From Bacteriovoracaceae bacterium (GTDB lineage Bacteria; Bdellovibrionota; Bacteriovoracia; Bacteriovoracales; Bacteriovoracaceae): DNA of 64,000 nt. The DNA lies in NCBI GenBank assembly GCA_947446575.1, contig CANFHC010000007.1, forward strand, positions 1-64,000. Direction: 5' to 3'. Under the pieces are notes generated by a model that saw only the letters and a program-made list of their open reading frames with translations, had not been told where the DNA came from and searched no databases. The position numbers were made by a program, and so were the translations under genes. This document shows, one piece after another, positions 50,571 to 60,287 of the stretch (position 1 is the first letter of the stretch; the number at the start of each line of letters is the position of its first letter).

Positions 50571-53006
50571 CTAAAGTCCTCCCGGCATATCCATCGAATC
50601 TGATAAATGAGAAGACAAGGGAGCAGAAAGTATTGGGTCTGAAAAATACGGTCCATTAATTTTCCCAAAAACATAAGCAAGTAACTCGCTAATATTTTCA
50701 ACAAAATAAAATTCAATATCTTTTTTAATGTTTTCAGAAATTTCAGTTAAGTCTTTTTCATTTTTTCGAGAAAGTACAATTCGTCTTATCCCTGCTCTAT
50801 GAGCTGCAATAACTTTTTCTTTCACACCACCTACCGGCATGACAGCTCCTCGCAAAGTAATTTCTCCAGTCATCGCTAATTTTGTATCGACTGACTTTCC
50901 TAAAACTAAAGAACAAAGTGCCGTAAAAATTGTTATCCCTGCGCTTGGGCCATCTTTAGGTATCGCTCCAGATGGTACGTGAATATGAAAGTCTGTTTTA
51001 GAAAAATTAAATCCTGGAAGCATGCCGGCCAACTTTGAGCGAACAAGTGACAGTCCGATATGAGCCGACTCACTCATAACTTCACCTAGTTTACCCGTTA
51101 GTTGAATTTTTCCAGTTCCAGGCATCATTAATGATTCAATAAAAAGAATATCTCCCCCCATTGGAGTCCATGCAAGCCCTGTAACAACTCCTGGGGTTGT
51201 GTTCGATTGAATTCGTTCATAAGAATTTTTATGAACACCTAAAACTTCTTCTACATCATCAGGAGTGACGTGCAAGTGAATATCTTTTTCTCGCACTACT
51301 TTTTCAGTTATGTTGCGTAAAATTTTTGCAATTTTTCTTTGTAGGTCTCGCACTCCAGCTTCTCTGGTGTATTCCTCAGCAATCATTTCTAGAATTGTAT
51401 CAGACATCTTTACTTGTTCAGGTTTTAATCCATGCTCTTTCAATTGTTTTGGCAATAAGTGATTTTGGGCAATATGAAGTTTTTCTTCTGTCGTATAACC
51501 ATTGAGATGAATGATTTCCATCCTATCAAGTAAAGGACCAGGAATTGTATCCAGAGTATTTGCCGTTGCTATAAAAAATACTTTTGAAAGATCAAAAGTC
51601 AGATCGAGATAATGATCCATAAAAGTTGAGTTCTGTTCTGGATCAAGCACCTCTAATAAAGCGGCTGCTGGATCTCCCCCATAACCCTTACCTAATTTGT
51701 CTATTTCATCGAGCATAAAAACTGTATTCTTTTCTTTTGCTCTTTTAATCCCTTCAATAATTCTTCCGGGCATTGCTCCTATATAGGTTCTTCTATGTCC
51801 TCTGATTTCAGAGTCGTCGCGCACACCACCAAGTGAAGCTCGGACAAATTTTCTTCCCAACGCTTTAGCCACACTTTGACCAAGAGAAGTTTTACCAACA
51901 CCTGGAGGTCCTACAAATAAAAGAATAGACCCTTTTTTCTGTGGAGATAATTTCATTACAGCTAAGTGCTGAATGATATGCTTTTTTATTTTTTCTAAAC
52001 CAAAATGTTCTTCATCTAAAATTTTCTGAGCAGCATCTAAATTTATTTCTTTAGCGGGAACATCATTCCAAGGAAGAGCTAAAATAAGTTCTAAATAATT
52101 TTTTATAACATGAGACTCAGCATTTTGTGGACCCATTGTTTCATATCGATTAAGTTGTTCGATCGCAGTCTTTTCTACTTCAGTAGGAAGCTTCGCTTTG
52201 AGAATGCGATCTTTCATCGTCAGCTTTTCTCCTTCTTCGCTGATCGTTTCACCTTCTTCTCCTAATTCTTCTTTTATGGCCTTTAGTTGTTCACGCAAAA
52301 TAGATTCGCGATATGCCTTTGAGGTTTTTTCTGAAATTTTTAGTCCCATTTCAGTATTAACCTTGATCATTTCTCTTTGTTCAACTAAGAGTTCTAAGAT
52401 TTTAAGGGCACGGTTTTTCACTGATGCAATTTCTAAAATCTCTTGTTTTTTAGAAAGAATCAGCGGTAAATTTTGAGCAACAAGATTAGTAAAATCTGAA
52501 ACAGTTTCAAATTGATCTAGAGTTTTTTTGAACTCAGTCGAAGCATTCAGATTGGTCAATATTTCTATAGAAATATCTTTTAGGCTTTGAAGCAATGCCA
52601 ATTCAGTAGGTTCATCGAGATCCATTAGATCTGGCATAGGCTCTCCACGAGCGGCCCAAGATGCACTTGCCTCTTCAAACTCTACTTGAACGGCCCTAAA
52701 GCGACAGAGGGCTTTGATATGGGCGATAGTTTCGCCTTTCTCATTCTTCTCTATTCTCTGAATAGTACAAAGTGTTCCGACAGAGTAGAAGTCAGTCGCT
52801 TTAGCAACTTCGACTTGAACTCCTTCTTTGAGGGTGATCGCTACAAAAAGTTTGTCTTTTCCTTGTTCTAACGCCCTATGAATAGCGTTTAAGCCCACAG
52901 CTTTGGAAATCAAGACTGGAAGCTGGACGTCAGGAAACAACACTGTGTTTTTGAGGACCAAGGTTGGTATAAATTGCTCAATGTTTGTAAAAATTGGTGT
53001 TTTCAT
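50571..53006 (-). CDS. lon: ATP-dependent Lon protease
   Basis: This 811-residue protein has the Lon substrate-binding domain (TLVLKNTVLFPDVQLPVLI at the start), the AAA module (GPPGVGKTSLGQSVAKALG, MLDEIDKLG) and the protease domain with the Ser/Lys dyad (KDGPSAGITI, Ser688; VGGVKEKVIAAHRAG, Lys731). It degrades damaged and regulatory proteins in the cytoplasm. The length is normal for bacterial Lon. No clear heat-shock promoter is visible in the 180 nt upstream. Confidence 0.97.
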   Translation of the reverse strand: MKTPIFTNIEQFIPTLVLKNTVLFPDVQLPVLISKAVGLNAIHRALEQGKDKLFVAITLKEGVQVEVAKATDFYSVGTLCTIQRIEKNEKGETIAHIKALCRFRAVQVEFEEASASWAARGEPMPDLMDLDEPTELALLQSLKDISIEILTNLNASTEFKKTLDQFETVSDFTNLVAQNLPLILSKKQEILEIASVKNRALKILELLVEQREMIKVNTEMGLKISEKTSKAYRESILREQLKAIKEELGEEGETISEEGEKLTMKDRILKAKLPTEVEKTAIEQLNRYETMGPQNAESHVIKNYLELILALPWNDVPAKEINLDAAQKILDEEHFGLEKIKKHIIQHLAVMKLSPQKKGSILLFVGPPGVGKTSLGQSVAKALGRKFVRASLGGVRDDSEIRGHRRTYIGAMPGRIIEGIKRAKEKNTVFMLDEIDKLGKGYGGDPAAALLEVLDPEQNSTFMDHYLDLTFDLSKVFFIATANTLDTIPGPLLDRMEIIHLNGYTTEEKLHIAQNHLLPKQLKEHGLKPEQVKMSDTILEMIAEEYTREAGVRDLQRKIAKILRNITEKVVREKDIHLHVTPDDVEEVLGVHKNSYERIQSNTTPGVVTGLAWTPMGGDILFIESLMMPGTGKIQLTGKLGEVMSESAHIGLSLVRSKLAGMLPGFNFSKTDFHIHVPSGAIPKDGPSAGITIFTALCSLVLGKSVDTKLAMTGEITLRGAVMPVGGVKEKVIAAHRAGIRRIVLSRKNEKDLTEISENIKKDIEFYFVENISELLAYVFGKINGPYFSDPILSAPLSSHLSDSMDMPGGL

Positions 53007-53186
53007 ATTAGTAAGTTGAGATCGGGAAAATTTTCGTCAAGAGTAGATCAATTTATTTTTGCTTTTTAATTTCATAATGCATCCTGTTTTGATAAAGTAA
53101 TCTCAGTAAATAGCCAATAGGATTAGCGGGGTAACTTAGTTATCTCCTATAGGTATGATCAAAAACAGAGTACTTGAGAAAAGCAG

Positions 53187-53630
53187 ATGAAAACATTATT
53201 TAAAATCCTTTTTATTTTTTTAGCCATCACAGGTGCTTCGACACTTCTGTATAATTATACTGACATTGATTTTGGAAAAATTGATTTTTTCTCAAAACAT
53301 GGTTGGATCTTTTTATGTTTTGTCGCAATATTCCCTCGCCTCACATTACTGGTTTCAGGATTACTTTTTAATTCCATTGAATTTGGTGGACTTGTATGGT
53401 GGTTAAGCTTTTTCTTTGCTCCAAGAATTTTAGTCGCAACCCTAGCAACTATTTCTTACTGGCACACGAATCAAGTACTCGTCATCTTGGCATGGTTAAT
53501 AGCCCTTGGTGGTGAAGGATCAGAAAAATTTGTCATCACAAAAAGAATGCGAAGTGCACCTCAACGTTTTAATAGTTATGAAGGCGGGTCTACAATCGAT
53601 GCAGAATACAAAGTTAAGGATGAAAACTAA
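53187..53630 (+). CDS. Small membrane protein, function unknown
   Basis: This 147-residue protein has an N-terminal helix (about 5-22), then three hydrophobic segments (about 38-60, 67-85 and 92-108) and a polar C-terminal tail of about 38 residues. It shares its last base with the start of the OsmC gene (TAATG), so it is translationally coupled to it and upstream of argS. The family is not recognised. Confidence 0.65.
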   Translation: MKTLFKILFIFLAITGASTLLYNYTDIDFGKIDFFSKHGWIFLCFVAIFPRLTLLVSGLLFNSIEFGGLVWWLSFFFAPRILVATLATISYWHTNQVLVILAWLIALGGEGSEKFVITKRMRSAPQRFNSYEGGSTIDAEYKVKDEN

Positions 53631-54073
53631 TGAGCTCTTATAATATAGAACTAAATTGGAAGCGAACTAGTGAAGATTTTTCTTATGAAAAATTTAACCG
53701 TACACACACCATCGAATTTAGTGGTAATCAATTAGTTAGAAATTCATCGGCCCCTGATTATTTAGGAAATACTGATACCGCTAATCCTGAAGAATTAATT
53801 GCTGCAGCATTATCAAGTTGTCACATGCTTACTTTTTTAGTTATCGCTTCTAAATCTGGTTATATAGTCGACTCATATTCCGACATGACAGAAGCTAAAC
53901 TGGAAAAAAATGAAGAAGGCAAAATTGCCGTGACAGTTATCAACTTAAAACCAACCATTGTTTTTTCTGGAAGTAAAACTCCCGATGTTGATCAATTAAA
54001 ATCGTTGCATGAAAAAGCGCACCGTAATTGCTTTGTTGCTAATTCTATAAAATCTAAAGTTAATATTCTCTAG
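53630..54073 (+). CDS. OsmC/Ohr-family peroxiredoxin-like protein
   Basis: This 147-residue protein has the OsmC fold markers: ANPEELIAAALSSCHMLTFL with the first Cys (Cys64) and HRNCFVANSIKSKV with the second (Cys134). OsmC/Ohr proteins reduce organic hydroperoxides using these thiols. This form resembles the OsmC-like branch rather than classic Ohr. It lies between the membrane protein and argS, with a 12-nt gap to argS. Confidence 0.88.
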   Translation: MSSYNIELNWKRTSEDFSYEKFNRTHTIEFSGNQLVRNSSAPDYLGNTDTANPEELIAAALSSCHMLTFLVIASKSGYIVDSYSDMTEAKLEKNEEGKIAVTVINLKPTIVFSGSKTPDVDQLKSLHEKAHRNCFVANSIKSKVNIL

Positions 54074-54085
54074 GGAGAAAATTTC

Positions 54086-55885
54086 GTGAATCAATTAGAA
54101 AATTTTAAATATGACCCCGCAAAATCAGCATTAGCAGAAACTCTTTTTCAAGCATTAACAAAAATTGCCGCAGGTGCTTTACCAGAAGAACTTAGTATGC
54201 TTGATTTTTTTAAAGCACTAGAGCAACCACCAGAAAAGAATTTAGGCGATTATGCCCTTCCATGTTTTCGTTTTGCTAAAGCATTAAAGAAAAACCCAAA
54301 TCTACTCGCTGAAGAATTAAAGAATGCACTTGTGGCAAGTCATAATCCATGGGTTTTGCGAGTTGATCTAAAAGGTGCTTTCTTAAATATTTTTACTGAT
54401 CAAAAACAAGTTGCAAAAACACTTTTACCACTTTTAGTAACAGGCGATGGTTTTAAACTTTTAAAAAATAACCCCACTAACAATAAAACAAAAGTAATGA
54501 TTGAGTTCTCTCAGCCCAACACCCATAAAGAATTTCACGTGGGCCATGGAAGAAATGTGTGTTTAGGTGATAGTTTGTGCAGAATTTTTTCCTATAATGG
54601 CTTCGACGTCATGCCTGTAAATTATATTGGAGATGAAGGTGCTCATATCGCCAAATGTCTTTGGGCCGTCGATAACTACAAAGGTGAAAAACTTGATGAT
54701 AAAATTGCCAATAAAGCCGAATGGCTTGGGCAACGTTATGTTGAGGCCAATACGAAATTAAAAGAAGCAAGTGATGAAGAAAAGATTAAGTATAACGCTG
54801 AGATTTCTGCGATTTTAAAATCTATCGAGAATAAAAAAGGAAACTATTACGAAACATGGAAAGTCACTCGTCAATATTGCTTAGATGACTTCAACCATAT
54901 TTATAAATGGCTGGATGTTCATTTTACTCACTTCTTTTATGAATCTGAAGTAAGTGAAGACTCTCAAGCCATAGTAAATGAATATATGAAAAAAGGATTA
55001 TTCGTTGAAGACCAAGGTGCTGTGGGCGTAGATATGTCAGATAAAAAGCTTGGCTTTTTTATGGCCCGAAAATCCGATGGGACAACTCTCTATGGAACAA
55101 AAGACTTGGCCCTGGCTAAAGTTAAGTTTGATCAATACAAAATTGATCGATCTATTTATGTTGTTGGTAGTGAACAAAACTTTCACTTCAAGCAAGTTTT
55201 TTATGCATTAGAGAAAATGGGGTTTGTTCAAGCTGCAAAATGTTATCACCTCTCTTATGGAATGGTTGTTCGTCCAGAAGGCAAAATGTCTTCGCGTGCT
55301 GGAAACTCATTTACTTTTCTACAACTCATTAATCTTGTCATTGAAGAGATCAATGGATATTTAGAAAAATACAAAGGGGAATGGAACCAAGCACGCCTAG
55401 ACGATACCGCTCACAAGCTTGCTGTCGGTGCAATTAAATACGGAATGCTGCAAGCTGATCCGAATAAAGAAATTGTTTTTGATCCTAAAGAATGGGTTTC
55501 TTTCGAAGGAAATTCTGGACCGTATTTAATGTACTCATACGCCAGAACCCAATCAATTTTAAATAAAGCACAAGAGCAAGGAATCGAAGTTTCACTTACA
55601 AATGTGGATTTATTAACTCATGAATCTGAGCGTGAGCTAATGAGACACCTCTACGATTTTAACCAGACAGTTATTTACGCTTGCGAAAACTATAAGCCTT
55701 CAACAATTGCCAATCAGCTATTCTTTACTTGTAAAGCCTATAACCGCTTCTATACTGAAGTATCAGTGATGAAAGCTGAGAGTGATGATTTAAGAGGAGC
55801 GAGACTCGCTTTATTAAAAGCGTTTGGAGATACTCTGAAAACGGGATTATATTTATTAGGAATAACCCCCCCAGAAAAAATGTAA
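54086..55885 (+). CDS. argS: Arginyl-tRNA synthetase
   Basis: This 599-residue class I synthetase has the HIGH-type motif HVGHGRNVCLGDSL, a KMSKS-like EGKMSSRAGN and a C-terminal anticodon-binding helical domain (YMYSYARTQSILNKA). The N-terminal region matches the ArgRS add-on domain. It attaches arginine to its tRNA in the cytoplasm. The ATG has AGGGAG upstream and the gene ends at a bidirectional terminator. Confidence 0.94.
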   Translation: MNQLENFKYDPAKSALAETLFQALTKIAAGALPEELSMLDFFKALEQPPEKNLGDYALPCFRFAKALKKNPNLLAEELKNALVASHNPWVLRVDLKGAFLNIFTDQKQVAKTLLPLLVTGDGFKLLKNNPTNNKTKVMIEFSQPNTHKEFHVGHGRNVCLGDSLCRIFSYNGFDVMPVNYIGDEGAHIAKCLWAVDNYKGEKLDDKIANKAEWLGQRYVEANTKLKEASDEEKIKYNAEISAILKSIENKKGNYYETWKVTRQYCLDDFNHIYKWLDVHFTHFFYESEVSEDSQAIVNEYMKKGLFVEDQGAVGVDMSDKKLGFFMARKSDGTTLYGTKDLALAKVKFDQYKIDRSIYVVGSEQNFHFKQVFYALEKMGFVQAAKCYHLSYGMVVRPEGKMSSRAGNSFTFLQLINLVIEEINGYLEKYKGEWNQARLDDTAHKLAVGAIKYGMLQADPNKEIVFDPKEWVSFEGNSGPYLMYSYARTQSILNKAQEQGIEVSLTNVDLLTHESERELMRHLYDFNQTVIYACENYKPSTIANQLFFTCKAYNRFYTEVSVMKAESDDLRGARLALLKAFGDTLKTGLYLLGITPPEKM

Positions 55886-55891
55886 TAAAAA

Positions 55892-55918
55892 AGGCCTTCT
55901 TACGAGGGCCTGTTTTTT
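55892..55918. terminator. Bidirectional terminator between argS and a convergent gene
   Basis: AGGCCTTC and GAGGGCCT pair (one T-G wobble) around TTAC. On the plus strand GTTTTTT follows, and on the minus strand TTTTTTATT. Confidence 0.85.
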
Positions 55919-55936
55919 ATTACATTTAAATTTATA

Positions 55937-56272
55937 TTATTCGACTGAAAGAATGATCAATTTAGAAAGATCAGCGTCTGATTTTCCTTCAAGACCTTCT
56001 ACTTTTCTTAGTTCTGAAAAAGAAGCATTTAATCTATCAGTAGAATCACCGTCGGCAAGAAGATTTAAAGCGTCGGCCCTAACAGCTTTCATCAATTCAG
56101 CTGTTCGACTGTTAAGAGAAATTGCTGTAGAAGCAAAGGGAGAAAGAGCTGTTCCAAGAGCAGATCTAACGGCTTCTACTACGGTATAAACAGGTGAAAG
56201 TGTAATATCAACTGCAAACGTAGACATTGAAGTAGCAAGTAAAAGAGCAGCAATTGTTGTTTTTAATTTCAT
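55937..56272 (-). CDS. Small secreted protein, function unknown
   Basis: This 111-residue protein has a signal peptide (MKLKTTIAALLLATSMSTFA) and a mature part of about 90 residues that is helical and uncharged until its acidic C-terminus (GKSDADLSKLIILSVE). GGAGG lies 5 nt before the ATG. I do not recognise the family. It is divergent, across 221 nt, from the DUF4105 gene, with a large palindrome between them. Confidence 0.7.
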   Translation of the reverse strand: MKLKTTIAALLLATSMSTFAVDITLSPVYTVVEAVRSALGTALSPFASTAISLNSRTAELMKAVRADALNLLADGDSTDRLNASFSELRKVEGLEGKSDADLSKLIILSVE

Positions 56273-56370
56273 AATTCCTCCAGAAATGCTTTTGTGTTGG
56301 AAAAAATTAACATGAAATAAAAATGTTTAGTTGCAATCTATAAAAATTATAAGCCTTAAAAAAAGACCTT

Positions 56371-56401
56371 TTATATGTGTCTAATGTTTAGACACATATA
56401 A
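56371..56401. promoter_or_regulatory. 31-bp palindrome, candidate operator
   Basis: Two perfect 14-nt arms (56371-56384 and 56388-56401) flank TGT, with TGTGTCTAA and TTAGACACA at the centre. No T-run of terminator type follows. It lies between divergent genes, 92 nt before the ATG at 56494 and 98 nt before the ATG at 56272, where a dimeric repressor or activator could bind. A stem-loop role in RNA is the alternative. Confidence 0.5.
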
Positions 56402-56493
56402 TGAAAGACGATATTTTTTTCAAATATTCCCTCATTGCCCCCCTTTCCTTTTACAATTGATCAAATCTATTTATGAACCACAGGACAATTAGT

Positions 56494-58032
56494 ATGAAAG
56501 CTGTAAACAACTGTTTTATCCTTCTGGCCACAATCTGGAGCATGGGTTTAATGGCCTCAGACTATCAATCTGAAGCTAGAGCATTTGATGCAAAAAACCT
56601 AAGTTCACATTCTGCACTTTTCCAAAATATCTCTGGATGGATGAATAAAGGAATCATTAATAAAAAAAGAGTAAACTTAAATAGTGATGCCGAAAGATCA
56701 CCTGATCCACTTGAATTTAAAACTGTAGAAGATACATTTGCTATTAACTATGAATTCTTTAAAAAAGATCCTGAATTTAAATGCCGTCGTCCTTCTTATT
56801 ACAATTATTTTTCAGCTCTATTTCAAACCAAACCTTATGAAGATTCTATATGTGAAATGAATCACAAAGTAACTTTAATATCTGAATCAGCAGGTAATGA
56901 TTCACCGATGGTTGCTCGCGATATTGATCCTTCAAGAATATATCAAATCCATTATCTCTTTGCAGGTAAAGGAAAACAAATGATGTCTCGTTGGGGGCAT
57001 GCAATGTTCCGCCTTGTTCTCTGTGCCCCAGGAAAACCAGTTAGTCCCGATTGTATGAATGATTATGCTCAACACGTGGTCGTTAGTTACCGCGCTAATG
57101 TCGAAGACATGAATATTGATTACGCGAAAGGAATGAATGGTGTTTACCCATCGCAAATGTTTTTAATGAATATGAGTGAAGTTGTTGCTGAATACACTAA
57201 AAGTGAATTCCGCGACATGATTTCACTTCCGTTAAAAATGAATCGTTCTGAAATCTCTCACTTTGCAGATAAATTATTAGAAAATTATTGGAGTTACAAA
57301 GGAAAATATTTTTTCCTTACAAACAATTGCGCAACTGAAGCAATGAACCTTTTAAGAGTCGCCTATCCAGATAATGCTCAAATGCAAACAGCCAGCATAA
57401 TAACACCTTTGGGTCTTTACGATTATCTAGTTAAGAATAATATAACAAATACCGATCTTCTGAATGATGAAAAGGCTGCAATTCGTTCTGGCTATTTATT
57501 TCCAGGGATAAGTGACAAATTACAAAAGTCTCTTGATCTCTTTATTGGAAATAAAAAAATTACGTTCAAGGAATTTGCACTTAAGTTAAAGTCTAGTGAG
57601 CGCAGGGCCTTTTATGAACAAAAAATTAGCACAACTCCTGAAAAGACATTGTTGCTGGCCAATGCCCTAAGAATTGAGGAGCAAATTCTTTTATCGCGCG
57701 AGCAATTATTTGCTAAGAAAATTGGTAGTGCATTATTTGGAAAAGAACCAATGCCTGAATTAAAAAATACGATTCTTGAATCTAAAATTCTTGAAATGAA
57801 GGATCTTTACAAAAAACTAACTGCCGAAAGTTATCTTGCTCACGGGTATGGAATACCTCTTAAAGATGAGTTTAAATTAGCGTCCTCAGAATCTATGAAA
57901 ACTATTATGGATGAAATCCATTGCAATATGGAAGAACTTAAAGAAGTAGCTGTTAATTTTTTTCCAAATGAAGTTGAAGATATAAAACAAACCATTGAAA
58001 ACCGATTATGGATTATGGAACAATTAAAATGA
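56494..58032 (+). CDS. DUF4105-domain secreted or membrane-associated protein
   Basis: From ATG 56494 (AGGA about 8 nt upstream) the protein has 512 residues. A signal peptide ends in GLMAS. The DUF4105 region shows SRWGHAMFRLVLC, with the conserved WGH, and LTNNCATEAMNLL, with the conserved NNC. These resemble a catalytic His/Cys pair of a papain-like or lipid-acting fold, but the function is not established. A long helical C-terminus follows from about residue 330. An in-frame ATG at 56473 lacks a ribosome site. The next gene overlaps its stop by 4 nt. Confidence 0.78.
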   Translation: MKAVNNCFILLATIWSMGLMASDYQSEARAFDAKNLSSHSALFQNISGWMNKGIINKKRVNLNSDAERSPDPLEFKTVEDTFAINYEFFKKDPEFKCRRPSYYNYFSALFQTKPYEDSICEMNHKVTLISESAGNDSPMVARDIDPSRIYQIHYLFAGKGKQMMSRWGHAMFRLVLCAPGKPVSPDCMNDYAQHVVVSYRANVEDMNIDYAKGMNGVYPSQMFLMNMSEVVAEYTKSEFRDMISLPLKMNRSEISHFADKLLENYWSYKGKYFFLTNNCATEAMNLLRVAYPDNAQMQTASIITPLGLYDYLVKNNITNTDLLNDEKAAIRSGYLFPGISDKLQKSLDLFIGNKKITFKEFALKLKSSERRAFYEQKISTTPEKTLLLANALRIEEQILLSREQLFAKKIGSALFGKEPMPELKNTILESKILEMKDLYKKLTAESYLAHGYGIPLKDEFKLASSESMKTIMDEIHCNMEELKEVAVNFFPNEVEDIKQTIENRLWIMEQLK

Positions 58033-58592
58033 AAAAGTATTTTTTATCTTTTATTTTAATCCTGCATTCAATGCAAAGTTTTGCTATTGACTCGATAGCA
58101 CTGCCTAACAAATCCTTTGTTATTAATACTGAGAATGCCATTCGTAAGCTCGAAGACACAATCAGGGCCCCTCATGAGATATTAATCCGTTTTGTACCTG
58201 CTGGAGTGTCGATAAAGAACAAAAATGTTAATAATGATCAAATTGATATCATGGCCTCAAAAACAGTGATGATGATGACAAAAACTGTTCGTATTAAAGG
58301 GGCACTTGATATTGTTCCTGTGCAAATTAAAAGTGCTCTTGAAGTTTGTTATAGCATAACAATGGATTTTGCTGGGTCTGACCAATTGATTACAGACAAT
58401 ATCGATTTGTTAAATATGTTGTTTTGTGCAACTAAGATCACTGAGCGCAAGATTAAAGTAAATGTTGTTTCAAAAATCATAAAAGGTGAAAACTATAGTT
58501 CGTTAATGGGGTCTATAACGACAGGTATTGTTCAAGATCAATTACAGCCGATTATTACAGCCGTTCAAAAAACGATTGAATCACAACGCTAA
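58029..58592 (+). CDS. Secreted protein, function unknown, coupled to the DUF4105 gene
   Basis: The ATG at 58029 overlaps the stop of the DUF4105 gene (ATGA), giving 187 residues with a signal peptide (MKKYFLSFILILHSMQSFA). An ATG at 58008 in the same frame would add seven residues before it. The mature part has many charged beta-rich stretches and two Cys (CYSITM and FCATKI), possibly a disulfide. No family is recognised. Its 3' end overlaps oxyR by 4 nt on the other strand. Confidence 0.68.
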   Translation: MKKYFLSFILILHSMQSFAIDSIALPNKSFVINTENAIRKLEDTIRAPHEILIRFVPAGVSIKNKNVNNDQIDIMASKTVMMMTKTVRIKGALDIVPVQIKSALEVCYSITMDFAGSDQLITDNIDLLNMLFCATKITERKIKVNVVSKIIKGENYSSLMGSITTGIVQDQLQPIITAVQKTIESQR

Positions 58593-59539
58593 TTTTCTTG
58601 GATACTAACGACTTCTAGGTTTTTCTTTTTTAAAGAAGAAAGACTTGAAGGTAAGTTTTCAATAATTGATTCTTCTAACGACAAAATAATTTTTTCTTTT
58701 AAAAATATCCTATTATGCACTAATGAAACTTCACGAGATGGAATGGGGCTTTGAAATTCTCTAACATGTTTTTTATCTGCAGCAGATAGATTTAATACTG
58801 CTAATTGTGGCAGAAGTGTATATCCTTCAGAGTTTAAAACCATATTTTTTAGTGTCTCAAGATTTCCACTTTCAAATTTTAAATTATCATGTGTGCCAAC
58901 ATCTTTGCTGATTCTACATAAGTTTAAAACCTGTTGTCGAAAGCAATGGCCTTCATTTAAAAGCCACACATCATGAGTGTCTAAGTCTTTATCTTTGATT
59001 TTTGTTTTTTTGAGGAGAGCATGTCCTTTAGAAGCAAACACTGAAAAAGGCTCATGGAATAGAACGCGTTCAATAAAAGTCTCTCCTATTAATGGAGTGA
59101 CTAATAATCCAGCATCAAGTTCATCCTTGCTTAAAAGTTCAATTATTTCTTCAGTTTTAAACTCTTCGATTGTTAAATTCACAAGTGGATATTTTTTGAC
59201 AAAATGACCTGCAAAAAGAGGGATTACGTAAGGAGCTAAGGTCGGAATGACACCCAATCTAAATTCGCCTCGAACTTCATCTTTTGAAGCATCAATTATT
59301 GAAAATATTTTTTTATACTCACGAATAACTAATCGAGCTTGCTCGATTATTCGAGCGCCATTGTCTGTTGTAATTATAGGATTTTTTGAGCGGTCAAATA
59401 GGACCACGCCTAATTCTTCTTCAGCTTTTTGCAACTGCATACTCAATGTTGGCTGAGTCACGGAACAAGCTTTAGCCGCTTTACCAAAATGTCGATGTTT
59501 TTCTACAGCAAGGATATATTCAAGTTGAGTGATAGTCAT
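58589..59539 (-). CDS. oxyR: OxyR-type LysR transcription regulator
   Basis: This 316-residue LysR protein has the helix-turn-helix (KAAKACSVTQPTLSMQLQKA, residues 20-39) and a C-terminal sensor domain. The segment GHCFRQQVLNLC puts cysteines at residues 199 and 208, exactly the peroxide-sensing pair of E. coli OxyR. It is therefore probably a hydrogen-peroxide-activated regulator. It lies 4 nt after the EcfT gene in the same direction. A weak TACGAT ends six bases before its ATG. Confidence 0.92.
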   Translation of the reverse strand: MTITQLEYILAVEKHRHFGKAAKACSVTQPTLSMQLQKAEEELGVVLFDRSKNPIITTDNGARIIEQARLVIREYKKIFSIIDASKDEVRGEFRLGVIPTLAPYVIPLFAGHFVKKYPLVNLTIEEFKTEEIIELLSKDELDAGLLVTPLIGETFIERVLFHEPFSVFASKGHALLKKTKIKDKDLDTHDVWLLNEGHCFRQQVLNLCRISKDVGTHDNLKFESGNLETLKNMVLNSEGYTLLPQLAVLNLSAADKKHVREFQSPIPSREVSLVHNRIFLKEKIILSLEESIIENLPSSLSSLKKKNLEVVSIQEN

Positions 59540-59543
59540 AAAC

Positions 59544-60287
59544 TTATCGTAACTTCATCACCGCCAAGATCACAAGTCCAAAATAGACAACCCAAAACAA
59601 AAAGAGTCTTTTTTTATCACTATTTGTTACATCGTAAGAAAAGTAAAAAGTTTTCTTTTCATTAAGACCTCTTGTGACTAGTGATAGTGCTCCACGCTGA
59701 GAATGGCGAATGGCAAAAACAAGCAGTGGAAAAAAAAGGAACAACTTATCTTTCAGAGGCAGATTACGCATTTTTGCATTTATTTTTATTCGATCAAACT
59801 CTTCTTTAAAAAGTGCAACTGAATTCATGGCCAATAATAATGGATAGCCCCAAAATAGTTTGAGTCCCTTGTGAACAATTAAATGTAGTATCACTTTTGT
59901 GTAATCGATGACAACTCCAGAAGACATCGACAGAAGCGAAACTAAAAAAAGCCTATAAAGAGATGTAAGTGATTTATCGATCGATGCACCGTAAAAAGTC
60001 AATTTACCGATGGAGTAAATGGCGCCCTTCTGAAGTTCTTTTGCTGGATATAAAACATTCAAAACAAATAAACCAAAACTAAATAGGAAAGCGTAAAAAA
60101 AAAGTTTTTTGAACTTAGAAATATTTAGTCCATTTTTAAAATAAATAGTGAATACAAAAAAGACTAAAAATGCATCAATAATTAAATAGCGATTCAATAA
60201 CAAAAAAACTAGTGAGAAAAAAGTTATGATAAGAACATACCATGAATGAAGATATTCATTTTTTTCTTGTTTCCCATCTAGATTCAT
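59544..60287 (-). CDS. ECF transporter transmembrane protein (EcfT)
   Basis: This 247-residue protein has about five helices in the first 130 residues and a cytoplasmic coupling region with KEEFDRIKINAKMRNL and AIRHSQRGALSLVTRGL. These match the two short Arg-containing motifs with which EcfT contacts the ATPases. It overlaps the fused ATPase gene by 4 nt. With it and the YkoE-like gene it forms one vitamin importer. Confidence 0.85.
   Translation of the reverse strand: MNLDGKQEKNEYLHSWYVLIITFFSLVFLLLNRYLIIDAFLVFFVFTIYFKNGLNISKFKKLFFYAFLFSFGLFVLNVLYPAKELQKGAIYSIGKLTFYGASIDKSLTSLYRLFLVSLLSMSSGVVIDYTKVILHLIVHKGLKLFWGYPLLLAMNSVALFKEEFDRIKINAKMRNLPLKDKLFLFFPLLVFAIRHSQRGALSLVTRGLNEKKTFYFSYDVTNSDKKRLFLFWVVYFGLVILAVMKLR

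Noticed and set aside
59540-59560. TACGAT six bases before the oxyR ATG as a leaderless promoter
   Set aside because: The hexamer is weak and no -35 is convincing. Read-through from ecfT is just as likely, so it was not counted in the leaderless set.
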